Source of the DNA: Entrophospora sp. SA101
Lineage: Eukaryota > Glomeromycota > Glomeromycetes > Entrophosporales > Entrophosporaceae
Direction: 5' to 3'
DNA: 64,000 nucleotides
Assembly: GCA_958430865.1 (NCBI GenBank)
Contig: CAUDNR010003780.1
Span: forward strand, 1-64,000
Shown one piece after another: positions 35,288 through 48,850 of the stretch (the stretch's first letter is position 1; each line of letters starts with the position of its first letter). The notes beneath the pieces are model-generated. The model had not been told where the DNA came from. It saw only the letters and a program-made list of their open reading frames with translations, and did no database searches. A program made the translations under genes and the position numbers.

Positions 35288-38200
35288 TTATTTATTATGG
35301 TTATTATTTTTATTACTTTTATTACTCGCATAACTGCCAACACTACTTGCACTACTCACACTATTAATACTACTATTGCTTTTCTTCCTTCTAATGTGAT
35401 TACTATGTTTCAATGATGAAAAACGTCTATTATGACTACTAGTATTACTAGTAGTAGTAGTAGTATTAATACTATCATTATTATTGTCGTTTAATGATGA
35501 TGATGATGTTGAAGATGCATTTGTTACAGATGATGCTAATGTTGATGTTGGTGTTATTGATGCTGATGTTGATGATATGTTGACGTCAATTGTAGATGGC
35601 GATGATGAAGATGCTGATGCTGATGCTGATGCTGATGCTGATGTTGTTGATATTGATGTTGATGCTGATGTAATTGTTGAAGTATGTATTATAGGTTCTG
35701 GTTCATCACTAATATCGTTATTATGTGCTGATGCATCCGTGTCACATGATGGTGATAAATTAATGTCGTGTGACGATATATCAGATGCAAATGTGGATGA
35801 TAAAGGTGATAGTGATAAAGGTTCAACAATTTCTGTTAATGATGTACCGACTTCATCAGATGCTAATATTCCACTGGTGTCTTTGTTATAAATCGCTGCA
35901 GTTTCTCCTTGAGATATTTCATTATTATTTATAACTATTGTTGGAGTCTTATTCAATTCTCCATAATCACTGATCTCATCAACAACAACCACTTCATTTT
36001 TACTACTAACGTTTTGAACATTTTCGATTTCTTGTGCACTATTATTATTACTACTACTCTTATTATTGGTATCAATGTCCACATCAGTTACCGATACTAA
36101 TAATTCACCACCTTTTGCATAATTGCTGATTATAGATTCATAACTATTTGCTTTCGATGACAACGTTTTTGGTAAAGGCGACAATGTTGACTTTTCATCT
36201 TTACCAATATTACTACTAGCTGTGGCAGTACTGTCAATATTAGCAGCAGTGTCGATGTTATTTTTATTATCGTTGCTGCCATTACTAGCAGTTAAATTAT
36301 CGAAAGTCAAGGTTTCTTCAAAATTCTTTATTGCTTCATAAACGCTATCTTTTTTTTTATTAGCACTACTAGCTTTTGAGGTTGCAGCTTTAGTATCTGT
36401 TGTAATGTTTGAAGCAGTTGTTGTAGCATTAGCAACTTCTATTAACGTTGAATTCGACTCTTTTGAATCTACCAAGGAAATAAACATTAATTAAATTAAT
36501 TAACTAATATTAATAAAATATAAAATAGTATTATTTTTATAAGTTAGTTAGTTACCAATCACAATTTCAAGAGATTCCGATTTATCATCAACTTTCTCTT
36601 TTTTGCTTTCATCATTATTAGTATTAATGTTATTTGCTACTGTGGTCATCGATTCTGTTTCATTAAATGGATCTTTAGCAACATCTACTACATCAAGATC
36701 TGCCTTAGTCGTATTATTCTTCTCTTTAATAGATCTTACTCTAGCGGGTTTTTTATAATCATCATCAAACAACGACACGTATTTTTCTTCATCCTCTTTA
36801 CTACCTCTATTCCTCCTCTTTTTCTTTTTATCAACACTACTAATGCTATTATAACAATCGTTACTATTATTACTTGTAGTACTATTTGTATCATCATCTG
36901 CTATTTCTTTAATACTATTATTTCTACTAATATTAAAGTTTTTCTTTTTTCTATTGGTATTATTAACACCACTAATATCACTGCCAACATTTTTCCCTTT
37001 CATATATTTACTACTACTGCTGTCAATAATTGATTTTCTATCATCATACTCATCACGATCACTACCACCAGTACCGACCATACTTCCTAAACTACCAAAT
37101 TCTCCTGCCTTTCTTCTTCTTCTGCCACCTCTTCTTTTTATCTTACTACTGCCTCGTTTCTCATCACATTCGCAAAACAAATTCAAATATACTCCAAGCA
37201 CAATAACTATCAATTTCAAGATCAATACTGTTGTACATATACTTAACATTAACATGGGTATTATTGCTGGAATTATCGAAAATTCTTGATACAATATCTA
37301 TTAATAATATGATTTCAGCGTGAATTTAATTAGCAATCAATAATTAAACAATTAAGAGTTTATAAATGTAATTACTTTTAATCAATCAGATTATAATTAA
37401 TAACATATACTTACAAAAATAATTAATTGAACAATATCTTCAACTATCAAACCAAACACCCTACCAATCAAAATCAATTTATTATTACCATTAACAATTG
37501 GTATCAACGATTTTCCACTCGACGATGAAGATGAAGAGGTAATAGATGCTTTCGATGAAAAGGTAGAAGTCCTTTTTTCTGAAGATTCTGTCACTTCTGA
37601 TTTAATTGTTGCGGAAGCGGATGAATTAGGCGATGAAGATCCATTATACGGAGCCAATATAAATGATAAATCCAAATCGATTGATGATAAAACGAAAAAA
37701 ATAGCTTTTATCAGAATTTTTTTTTCAATCCATTTCAATGTTGAGATTGATGAATCACAAGTAATTATCAAATATGTGAACAACATATTGAAACCAATTG
37801 GTACTACTAAAAATGTGATGCTGTAAAAATAATATTATAATTAATTATTAATTCCTCCTAATATCAAAAATACAATGTTATTTTGTATAAATAAATACCT
37901 TAGAGGGTATAACCATTTGAAATCTTTTCCGTGTATAGATATAAAAACAATATTCAGACAGAAATCTGATATGATGAACGTAAACATAACAGCTGCCAAA
38001 AATCTTTGCGCCTAAATAATGTAAAAAATTGATTAATATTATATTTAAATATATATAAAATATATGTAAATATTAATAATCTAATTACCGCTTTGTATTT
38101 ATGCATTCTTATTAATATCCATAAAATAATAAGCATTAGTAGTAAAAATCCAATAAATATAATCATGAATATCCATCTAAATTTCTCTTTGAAATGATCT

Positions 38201-40947
38201 AAACGTTCAGCTCCATAACCTGAATCAATCAAATTGGTGTATAATCCTTTAGATAATAATGTGACGTCTTTATTCAATATCAATTCATTCAGATCACTTG
38301 CTAGTTGTACTGCACTCAACTCTGTTCTTGACAATGTGCCCTCGATTTCAACTCTCATAAATATTTGATCAGTTGAACTAGCTGTAATGTTCATTCCGAC
38401 ATTTTTAAATACTTTTTGACTAAGATTGTCATTATTGATATTGTTATTATGAAGGCTATATTGATATTTTGTCAACGTTGTTACGCGTGTCACATCACAT
38501 GGGAGAGCATTGGATAATTCATTTGATATTTTACCAACGAAATCTGTTTGATCATCAGTTGATAATGATGTGTAATATGTTGTGCCTTCTGGTGTTAATC
38601 GGATTATACAACTAACAGAATCTGAATCGTAATTAACGTATGATTCATCCTTAACTAAGACTATACGGATTAATGGAACCGTATTAGAATTTATATTATA
38701 ATGTAAAAAAAAAATAAAAGGTTATAAACTCCAATACATAGACACACGTTCTCTCTAAAAAAAAATTTTTACCTGTACTAAAATTCCATGCTTTTGAATT
38801 TATACCAATAATATTTTGATCAGTAGTCGCACTTTTAACAAAATCATCTTCAACAGTCACATAATATTCGCTTCCAGGGTTATTAAAGGTACTTTTTAAA
38901 ACTTTGACTTGGGCAGTGGTTTCATTCGAAATTTGAACATAGTCTGATTGCGCAAAACATGATTGACGCAATATATCTTTATCATCATCATCAATATTAG
39001 GGCTTGTGCTAGAACGTTTTTGATAAATATTAATCTTTCCTGATGATGTTTTAATTGATTTAGTATACGTTATTGTGATTAAATTGATATCTGTTGATAT
39101 GATATTTGAATTTTTTTCTGGAGTTGTTGATAATATACTGTCAGACCCATATCCACCAGGGCCACCAGGGAATGTATTAACATTACTATTAGTATTCTGA
39201 ACTGTACTGTATGTGGTTAAAGTATCAGTCAATACACAGGTCCAAGAATTATTATCATCAAGTTGTTGTTTAGGTATTGTCCAAAGTGTATTGTTTGGAA
39301 GAACTCCAGCAATTTTATTTGTGTATTCATATTGTTTTGTGAAACCCCAATTTCCAAAATAAGTACCATTGTTACTACAAACATGTCCTTCAACACTGCC
39401 GGCTGGAGTTTCCACCAAAATAACATATCCACCATAATACAATGTTTGAACATCCCATATTGTGGCTGTGGTAATTTGAGTAATTGAAAATTCCGGAGTC
39501 ACCGAATTTACTTTACCAGATGATAAGAAATCAACATCTATAAACGATATTTTTGTTGTTGTTGATCTGAAAATAGAAATCAGACAACTGTAACCTGATG
39601 AGTAATAGGCAAGGTCACATCTACGAATGTTCACTATGTCAACTAAACCACTACCAGTAGTTTTACTTTTGTATAATTCAAAAGGACCTGTTAGTGGTGA
39701 ACCATTGTCTTTGGGTAAAAATGTTACAGAAATTGTCCAGTCATCAGTAAATTGATTGTTGGTAATGGTAGTTGTTTTAGAGGTACAAGTAACCATTGCA
39801 TATTCTCCATCTTCCGTTGAAAAGAAATTTGTAACATTTGAGTTAAAGTTGATCACATTTGTTATTTTTCCAGTAGAAACTTGGAATATTGTACCAGTGG
39901 GAACATTCCTATTAATAATTAAATTAAATTAAAAATTAAGAATGATCAACGAAATTTATAACTAAATAAATAAATATAAATTACTTACGGTGTAGTATAT
40001 TTTGTCCAAACAATTTCTTTAGTGTCTTTAAGATAACACGCGCGTAAAAATCCAACATTTTTTTTATGACTTTGTACAATCCTACTATCATCGCATATAT
40101 TCTCAAATTCGATTTTACTATTAATTTATAGTCGACAAATAACAATCACGTAAATATATTAAATCGTAGTTAGTTTAGATTTGTGAAAAATAATATTTAT
40201 TTACCTGACTAATTCACCTGTCCAGGTGACGACATCACCACAAACTTTATTAGACACTGAACGATCACAAAAATAGTTTATTAAAATATATTTAAAAGAT
40301 ATCGCGTGTATTGTTATACGATCAACGCTACCATCCGGAGATGTTGTTATTGTATTGTTATTCGTTGGGTTTGGAGTTTGTGATGTTGTGGGATTATTTG
40401 GATTGTTATTAGTAGTAGTTGGTGTATTGGCTGCATCGGTTGTGGTAGGGGTTGCAGTTATCGCGGTAGTTTGAGGTTCTACTGTTGCTGGCAAAGTTGA
40501 ACATTGTGGATTTTTTTTAGAACAAGTTGATTTTGCGGTAGACGTATGATCATTATTATTGTTATCACCAAGTTTATGATAAGCAACAAAAGTAGGTTGA
40601 TCACAGAAATTATCCTTTGGAATATTTAAATTGTTCAAATTTAAAGTTGAAACCGTTCCATTTGTGTGCACTAATCGTAAATAGATTGTGTTCTCATTAC
40701 AATAATTTAATGGATTCAATAATCTTAATAAAATTGTTCCGTCCTGATAATTAACTCCTTTGATTATTCTGAGATCGCTGTTATTTGTTTCGACATTCTT
40801 TATTGCTGTTTCGTATGCAAAACTCGGTTTAATTATTATAAAATCGAAAATCGAAGAACCGATAAAGATCAATGCAATTAAATAAACAACAAGTCCGAAG
40901 AACAAATTCTCTTTCCAAATATTAATAATATTATGATTACGATTCAT
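35288..40947 (-). CDS. Large multi-pass membrane protein of unknown function, copy 2
   Basis: Exons are 40947-40205, 40117-39989, 39908-38773, 38660-38089, 38011-37899, 37820-37415, 37297-36556 and 36468-35288, encoding the same 1673 aa as copy 1. It has a signal anchor, a large glycosylation-rich ectodomain, six further membrane segments and a long Ser/Asn-rich cytosolic tail. No coding difference from copy 1 was found in the open blocks, including the slippage-prone GATGCT run at about 35604-35646. Perfect identity in such a tract argues that the duplication is extremely recent or an assembly product. Confidence 0.82.
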
Positions 40948-42767
40948 ATTTATTGTATTTATTATACTATATTATTATTATACTATATTTAGGGAACACT
41001 TGTGCTCGCTCTTTAGGCAATCAATATTATCAATATTTCATTTATTAGATTATAATTATTATAATAATAAAATTATAATATTATTATTAGTAAAGGTGGA
41101 AATGTATTTTTCAAGAGCAATAATTGAGAAAGAGAATTGAACTATGGACAAGGGGTTCAACCATCGGACAAGTGTGAGTATATATAATACAAATTTTTTT
41201 TTTGATTTGTTAAATTAATTGGTGTGCATGTATGTGTGTACATTATTGTTATTAATATTTTTTGATTAATTATTATTGTTATTATTATTTAATTAATTAT
41301 TCATTTAATTTATTAATTTTTTATTTTTATTTTTCCCAATTAATTATAAATTCCAACGATGGAAAATGACACAAGAAACATTACATTATATTTATAGATG
41401 GAAGTAGTGTTACATTAATAAAAAACGTAAAAAAAACAAAAATTCGATTTTCGTGAATTAATTTTTATGACCATAAATATCCAATCGAAACAAAATTTAG
41501 TTTTTTGTGCGAGAAAAAAGTAATTTAAATCGAGTAAACAAGGAAGATTTTTTAAATATGGAAATGATAAATCAAAATTACTATTTATATTTCACAAAAA
41601 AAATTATGTATTTCCACACGAAAATAAAAAAAATTTCTATTAATAAATCTTCGACTATTCTCAATTCTCACATACCAAACAACCCGCTTTCATTCACAAA
41701 CTTATCTATAAGCTTTTTATTTTATTTTAATCTACCAAATTATTTCACCCATAAACTTGATTTAATTTAACTTACAAATTTGCCTTCATCCATTTACTTG
41801 TCTTCACTTTTTATCATTATTATTATTATCATTATTATTGGTATTATTACCTTTTAAAGTAATTTTCAGGTTGCTTACCTGATTAATTACTTGCTATTAA
41901 TGGAGAATGTCCATATATTATTAATATCATTAAAATAAATTCTTTTCAATTTATCATTTCATTGGGAGATGTGCAAAAATTAAAAACGTTATGCTAGCAT
42001 AATCAGCACAGAATTTAGGTGCGTGTCGCAGGTATCCAGGTAATTAACACGTGTTTTGCCGTTGCACTATAAATATTACTTTCTAGTACTTCAAGTACTC
42101 TCCAATCATGGAAAATGAACGACTATATATTATTTTAACTTTGGGATTATATTGTTATTATCATTTATAATATAAATTTGTCCTGAATCGCACATCTATT
42201 ATTAGAACATGGCCACAATTATATGACAAAGACATTGTCAAAAAACTATATTTATTTATATGTGAGTATATATATATAATATCAATCTTAATTGTCAATC
42301 CTCTTGATTCGATTTATTGATCGACATAATATTAATATTTTCTCAATAAAGCTTCTTTGCTAATTGTTGAATCAACCTTATTTTCTCATTCCCGTCCACC
42401 TTTTTTCATCCTTCTATCTATCCTTCGCCCTTCTATTCTTCTTTAGATGATTATATACATGGTGTCTATCATTTTTGTAAATTCTGTAAAATAGTTGCTT
42501 GATGAATATGTGTGATTAGATTCCTTTCTTTTTTAAAAAAATGATACCATATACAAACTTTTACTAATTTATAAAAAATAGAAAATTCAATAAAATAAAA
42601 TATAAAGAAATCTAAATATTTTAATTCTGACATATAAGTGAAAATATATATATTATATATGACATTAAGTAAATTCTGAGAGTACGGAAATAAAAAAAAA
42701 TATTAGCTAATAAATAATAATATAATATTAAAGTGATAATAATAATAAGAATAATAATAAGAATAAT
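40948..42767. other. Intergenic region between RAE1 and membrane-protein gene, copy 2
   Basis: Equivalent of 15467-17286, with the CACGTG hexamer and the TATGCTAGCATA palindrome at the matching positions. No gene. Confidence 0.4.
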
Positions 42768-44437
42768 TTAACGACTTTTTGTTGATTTTTTAGGTTTGAC
42801 ATCATCATCAGATATTGCACGTAAGAAAATTGCATTCTTTGTAGGTAATTGCGGGTATTGAAGATATCCCTATAATTTCAATAATAATAATTTCAATATT
42901 ATAAATAAATAAACAGACAAATAATAAATAATTACTCGATTAATCAAATGATTTAGTTACCTTACTCCAATCATAGCTTACAGCATAAGCAAACAGTGTA
43001 CCATTTCTATTGAAATCAGTGGCAATAATAGGTGCACCAACCGTATTAAAACCCTTGATTCGTTGTTTAGATTCTTTATCCCAAAAACTAAACGAGCCAT
43101 CACTTCCCGATGTTGAAAATGTACCATATAATGGGTGGAAAGATATCGCATTCACTGCATAAATATTATTTCCATCTCTATGGCACTTGAATGAAAATCC
43201 TTGTCGTCTTGTTTAAATAAAAAAAAATCAGCTTCAATTCAAAAAAAAAAGCAAAATTAAAAACAAACCAACTAATCAATATTGAAATGATAATCTTACT
43301 GGTCTTTCTCATCGAAATATTGTATGCCTACTCTTCCCTCAATGCTTCCTATTGCGTAACCATTACCTGCTGGATAACATGCAACACAACGTGTTTGCCA
43401 TTTCAATGTACTAAAGTCTTGCTATTTGATCAATTAAAATTACATTAATTAATATTCATATAATAATTAAATAAAAAGCTCGTCAATTTTTTTCTTACTT
43501 TTACTGGTTGACTTGGGTTGGTAAGATTGTAATATATAACATTTCTATCAGCTGTTCCTACCACAAGATGTGGGTAATGTAAATCCATTGCATAAACTCT
43601 TTCAGGTAGATTAACATTCAAAACAGGTTGTGGAGATCTTAAATCCCAATACTAAATAACCACAATAATGACAGTAACCACAATCAGTAATTAATTTATA
43701 AATAAATCTCTTTCCTTCTAAAAAAGGTTACCACCTTGAGTGTTTTATCCCAACCTCCAGTTACTACGATATTGTTTGCATCGACGCATTCGATACATCG
43801 TATTGGTTGTACATGTTGAGCTATTTGAGTTGCAGTTTGGGTGGTGATATCAAACATACGTCCTGCACAATCTGCACCACCTGAAAATACCTTTGTACCA
43901 TCCTAATATATTCATTGAGAAATTGATTGATTGAGTGATTGATGAATGAATGAATGAGCGAACGAACGAATTATTTGTTATCATACGAACATTACTCCAG
44001 GCCGAACAGAGTACTGGTTTCTCATGTAGATGATAAGCTTTTCCTTCAGTAGTACCAGCTTGTTGATTTGCTTCATATATTCGAACCTTTTTATATAAAT
44101 CATTGTAAATATTGGTTAATTAATATTCTAGTTGTAAATCTTGAGAATTCAAAAATTATAAAATATAAAATTCAGAAATACATGATTATCCCAAGAAGTA
44201 ACTGCAAAATAATCCGCCTGTGGAGAAAATGTAACCGATGATATTCCATCTGGAGGCGATTGAGGAACCTACATTATATGCATGTATGTACAATTGTAAA
44301 ATGAACTTATTATTATTTATATTAATATTTATAGTATAAAACAAAATTGCAACCATCGTTAAAGATGTTTATACTTCATAATCTTTTGGGGTTTCATTTG
44401 AAGTTGTTAATGGCTTGCTGGAATTGGAGTAGGCCAT
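42768..44437 (-). CDS. RAE1: RAE1/GLE2 WD40 mRNA-export factor, copy 2
   Basis: Exons are 44437-44375, 44268-44182, 44086-43991, 43902-43735, 43651-43499, 43421-43300, 43207-42961 and 42869-42768, encoding 345 aa identical to copy 1. It lacks the internal duplication seen in copy 3, so two of the three copies have the normal seven-blade architecture. Confidence 0.95.
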
Positions 44438-44725
44438 TTTTTAATGATAAAATTTGAAAGTATTAGATTTTTGTGTGTGATGGCAATAGTTACGTTACAC
44501 TAAACTGTCGATTATTATATTTATTTTTTTGACGTATATATATATATTATGGAATAATTGAAACTTTTCTCCGAAAAAGATTGCAATAACATCATTTTGA
44601 ATTTGAGTCTTTAAACTGCGTGTATACTACATGACAAAAATTGGCCCGAAAAAAAAAATATTTAATATTAAATATGTATGTATATATATATATATATAAT
44701 GTATATATTATAAACCTCCAATCCG

Positions 44726-45467
44726 TTAAGGAAGAAGCATAACAGTAGTTATATTTGTTGAACTATTTACATCTGATCGAGGTTCATGGAATTCATCAAT
44801 GATGCTACATTTTACATCATTTGTTACTTTGTTGTTTATATTGATATTTTTAGTTCTGCTAAAATGTATTACCCTATTAATATCAGGATCTAACTTTAAA
44901 AATCTATTATATACAAAACAACGAATCAGTTCGCAGTGGATCAAAAATATAATTAATATTGAAGTTTTGTTTGTTTCTGGTCCTAGCGCACCGTGTACGT
45001 AAATAGCATATCTTCTACATTTTTTGTTTATTGAATTTTTTTGTATAACTGTTGATGGTGACTTTATTCTCTAGAGAAATTAACAATAGTAATTTTTAAT
45101 AATAAAAAACAAAAGACTCTGACAAATTAATATATTACTATATTGTTACACGCTCAACATCTTGCAACAATACTCGGTCAAGTTTTCTGGGGCAAACATG
45201 GTTATATAATCATTTCCTGTTCCAACCCGTGAATTGTGAACTGTGACAGTAAAATTGCAAGTTAGGTCATTTTCTATACAAAAAGTTAAAGCTGGAGGAA
45301 CTAATATATCGTTCGATTCAACTTCAACCTTTTGAATGGTATCATTTAAATCTTTTATTTCGATATATAAATCATAAATAAGAAGAAATCACAAGAATAT
45401 AACTGACTGCTACAACTTTTGCAAAATTAATTAAATATTCTCTTGGCTTTGTTTCTTTTTCCGACAT
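44726..45467 (-). CDS. Small protein of unknown function, copy 2
   Basis: Same three-exon, 184-aa model as copy 1: 45467-45404, 45351-45150 and 45014-44726. The final exon is open for 95 codons. It has paired Cys, several Asn-glycosylation sequons and no recognised family. The second half lies in the spacer of the giant inverted repeat; only its last 93 bases have a partner in copy 3. Confidence 0.5.
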
Positions 45468-46165
45468 TTTTTCAAAAAATTTAAAAATATGTTAAACTTT
45501 GAAAGAAAAAAAAGAAAATTCACGCGATGCTATATTATATATGTATTTTCATGAATAGGCTTCGGAAGAAAACAATTCATTAGACACAATTGGTCTCATT
45601 ACCTTTTAAAGAATTCAAGTACGTAGCAGATTTGTGTAACGAATGATCGATGATGGACATTCGTATTTCAATTGAAAATTTTAAAGTATTATTACCCCAT
45701 TCGGAAGGTGAATGGACGAACACTAATTAACCTGTGTTCAAACTTTGCAGTAATATAATCATTCATCTTTTAAAACGGTTTCCATGTCTGATCATTCCAG
45801 ATCATTCCTTCCTCAACTTCAATACATAATAGTGAAAAATTAGACAATGCGCACTTTGTAAAGAAACTAAAACTGAAAATTTTTAAGAACAATAAATGAA
45901 ACTACTAAAGGAAAAGCTGAAGAAGGAAGGATACAGCAAGGTGGTCGTTCTATAATTATTGTTAAATTAATAGTTTTGTATTATATATTTATATCTGTTT
46001 CTTATTATTAGATAAAAATGAATGTGGATAATAGAAACAGGGTAAATAAATAGGACACACAAAAGAAACAAGGTAGTTGTTCTATAATTATTGTTAAATT
46101 AATGGTTATTAGATAACATAATAAAAATTTGCTTCCAATATCTATTTGATAAAAACGGGTCTGAT
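45468..46165. other. End of module B copy 2 and the sequence missing from copy 1
   Basis: 45468-46066 equals 19987-20585. 46067-46165 is present only here. It contains AGGTAGTTGTTCTATAATTA and a following AT-rich block that partly repeats the 120 bases just before it (from about 45940), a small local tandem duplication. Confidence 0.55.
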
Positions 46166-46319
46166 TCATTTCGTCGACAATCATTTCATCGACAATCATT
46201 TCGTCGTCGATCACTTCATCGACAATTATTTCATCGACAATTATTTCATCGACAATCATTTCGTCGAAAGTTCATTTCGTCGACAGTTTATTTCGTCGAC
46301 AGTTCATTTCTACAACAAT
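46166..46319. repeat. 15/16-bp minisatellite, 10 units
   Basis: Six 15-bp units (consensus TCATTTCRTCGACAA, 46166-46255) are followed by four 16-bp units (TCATTTCGTCGACAGT type, 46256-46319). The shift from 15 to 16 bases is sharp. Most units contain TCGA and five contain the palindrome GTCGAC. The 15-bp part is open on both strands. There are no spacers, so it is not a CRISPR array. Confidence 0.92.
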
Positions 46320-46350
46320 TCATGTTAATTTGCATGTATTACAGTGTCAC

Positions 46351-46360
46351 NNNNNNNNNN
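46351..46360. other. Assembly gap (10 N) at the centre of the giant inverted repeat
   Basis: Ten undetermined bases. Immediately after it the sequence turns into the reverse complement of module B, starting inside the last exon of the small unknown gene (equivalent to 44818). The turn of the palindrome therefore has no continuous sequence behind it. Confidence 0.99.
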
Positions 46361-46453
46361 GATGTAAAATGTAGCATCATTGATGAATTCCATGAACCTC
46401 GATCAGATGTAAATAGTTCAACAAATATAACTACTGTTATGCTTCTTCCTTAA
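46361..46453 (+). pseudogene. 3' end of the small unknown gene, copy 3 (truncated by gap)
   Basis: Only the last 30 codons plus stop are present, from DVKCSIIDEFHEPRSDVN to TTVMLLP. The first two exons and most of exon 3 are missing because of the gap. It may be an incomplete assembly rather than a true truncation. Confidence 0.6.
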
Positions 46454-46741
46454 CGGATTGGAGGTTTATAATATATACATTATATATATATATATATACA
46501 TACATATTTAATATTAAATATTTTTTTTTTCGGGCCAATTTTTGTCATGTAGTATACACGCAGTTTAAAGACTCAAATTCAAAATGATGTTATTGCAATC
46601 TTTTTCGGAGAAAAGTTTCAATTATTCCATAATATATATATATACGTCAAAAAAATAAATATAATAATCGACAGTTTAGTGTAACGTAACTATTGCCATC
46701 ACACACAAAAATCTAATACTTTCAAATTTTATCATTAAAAA

Positions 46742-48850
46742 ATGGCCTACTCCAATTCCAGCAAGCCATTAACAACTTCAAATGAAACCCCAAAAGATTA
46801 TGAAGTATAAACATCTTTAACGATGGTTGCAATTTTGTTTTATACTATAAATATTAATATAAATAATAATAAGTTCATTTTACAATTGTACATACATGCA
46901 TATAATGTAGGTTCCTCAATCGCCTCCAGATGGAATATCATCGGTTACATTTTCTCCACAGGCGGATTATTTTGCAGTTACTTCTTGGGATAATCATGTA
47001 TTTCTGAATTTTATATTTTATAATTTTTGAATTCTCAAGATTTACAACTAGAATATTAATTAACCAATATTTACAATGATTTATATAAAAAGGTTCGAAT
47101 ATATGAAGCAAATCAACAAGCTGGTACTACTGAAGGAAAAGCTTATCATCTACATGAGAAACCAGTACTCTGTTCGGCCTGGAGTAATGTTCGTATGATA
47201 ACAAATAATTCGTTCGTTCGCTCATTCATTCATTCATCAATCACTCAATCAATCAATTTCTCAATGAATATATTAGGATGGTACAAAGGTATTTTCAGGT
47301 GGTGCAGATTGTGCAGGACGTATGTTTGATATCACCACCCAAACTGCAACTCAAATAGCTCAACATGTACAACCAATACGATGTATCGAATGCGTCGATG
47401 CAAACAATATCGTAGTAACTGGAGGTTGGGATAAAACACTCAAGGTGGTAACCTTTTTTAGAAGGAAAGAGATTTATTTATAAATTAATTACTGATTGTG
47501 GTTACTGTCATTATTGTGGTTATTTAGTATTGGGATTTAAGATCTCCACAACCTGTTTTGAATGTTAATCTACCTGAAAGAGTTTATGCAATGGATTTAC
47601 ATTACCCACATCTTGTGGTAGGAACAGCTGATAGAAATGTTATATATTACAATCTTACCAACCCAAGTCAACCAGTAAAAGTAAGAAAAAAATTGACGAG
47701 CTTTTTATTTAATTATTATATGAATATTAATTAATGTAATTTTAATTGATCAAATAGCAAGACTTTAGTACATTGAAATGGCAAACACGTTGTGTTGCAT
47801 GTTATGTACAACCAATACGATGTATCGAATGCGTCGATGCAAACAATATCGTAGTAACTGGAGGTTGGGATAAAACACTCAAGGTGGTAACCTTTTTTAG
47901 AAGGAAAGAGATTTATTTATAAATTAATTACTGATTGTGGTTACTGTCATTATTGTGGTTATTTAGTATTGGGATTTAAGATCTCCACAACCTGTTTTGA
48001 ATGTTAATCTACCTGAAAGAGTTTATGCAATGGATTTACATTACCCACATCTTGTGGTAGGAACAGCTGATAGAAATGTTATATATTACAATCTTACCAA
48101 CCCAAGTCAACCAGTAAAAGTAAGAAAAAAATTGACGAGCTTTTTATTTAATTATTATATGAATATTAATTAATGTAATTTTAATTGATCAAATAGCAAG
48201 ACTTTAGTACATTGAAATGGCAAACACGTTGTGTTGCATGTTATCCAGCAGGTAATGGTTACGCAATAGGAAGCATTGAGGGAAGAGTAGGCATACAATA
48301 TTTCGATGAGAAAGACCAGTAAGATTATCATTTCAATATTGATTAGTTGGTTTGTTTTTAATTTTGCTTTTTTTTTTGAATTGAAGCTGATTTTTTTTTA
48401 TTTAAACAAGACGACAAGGATTTTCATTCAAGTGCCATAGAGATGGAAATAATATTTATGCAGTGAATGCGATATCTTTCCACCCATTATATGGTACATT
48501 TTCAACATCGGGAAGTGATGGCTCGTTTAGTTTTTGGGATAAAGAATCTAAACAACGAATCAAGGGTTTTAATACGGTTGGTGCACCTATTATTGCCACT
48601 GATTTCAATAGAAATGGTACACTGTTTGCTTATGCTGTAAGCTATGATTGGAGTAAGGTAACTAAATCATTTGATTAATCGAGTAATTATTTATTATTTG
48701 TCTGTTTATTTATTTATAATATTGAAATTATTATTATTGAAATTATAGGGATATCTTCAATACCCGCAATTACCTACAAAGAATGCAATTTTCTTACGTG
48801 CAATATCTGATGATGATGTCAAACCTAAAAAATCAACAAAAAGTCGTTAA
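46742..48850 (+). CDS. RAE1: RAE1/GLE2 with in-frame internal duplication, copy 3
   Basis: Exons are 46742-46804, 46911-46997, 47093-47188, 47277-47444, 47528-47680, 47758-47883 (hybrid), 47967-48119, 48197-48318, 48411-48657 and 48749-48850. The total is 1317 bases, or 438 aa. A 439-bp tandem duplication copies the end of exon 4, exon 5 and the start of exon 6 with their introns. The hybrid exon joins ...RCVACY to VQPIRCIE... exactly at a codon boundary, every splice site is retained, and the frame stays open. Residues 113-205, roughly two blades, would occur twice. A normal seven-bladed ring cannot simply take two more blades, so function is uncertain: tolerated loop-out, altered propeller, or non-functional. 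If the duplication is an assembly error, this is an ordinary 345-aa RAE1. Confidence 0.8.
47367..48244. repeat. 439-bp tandem duplication inside RAE1 copy 3
   Basis: Unit 1 is 47367-47805 and unit 2 is 47806-48244, apparently identical. The end of unit 1 meets the start of unit 2 as TGTTAT/GTACAACC, and the flanks share only 2 bases (AT), a microhomology-type junction. Copies 1 and 2 contain one unit. Confidence 0.95.

Larger units (their letters stand above)
28837..46066 (+). repeat. Module B, copy 2 (direct repeat of 3356-20585)
   Basis: Position x in copy 1 corresponds to x plus 25481 throughout, with no indel detected at any landmark. Every open frame is identical, including those in dead transposons and random intergenic frames. 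It contains the full gene set of module B. It continues beyond the copy 1 gap into 46067-46350. Confidence 0.96.

Noticed and set aside
46166..46319. Possible CRISPR array or coding repeat protein
   Set aside because: Units are contiguous without spacers, the unit length changes from 15 to 16, and the sequence is eukaryotic.
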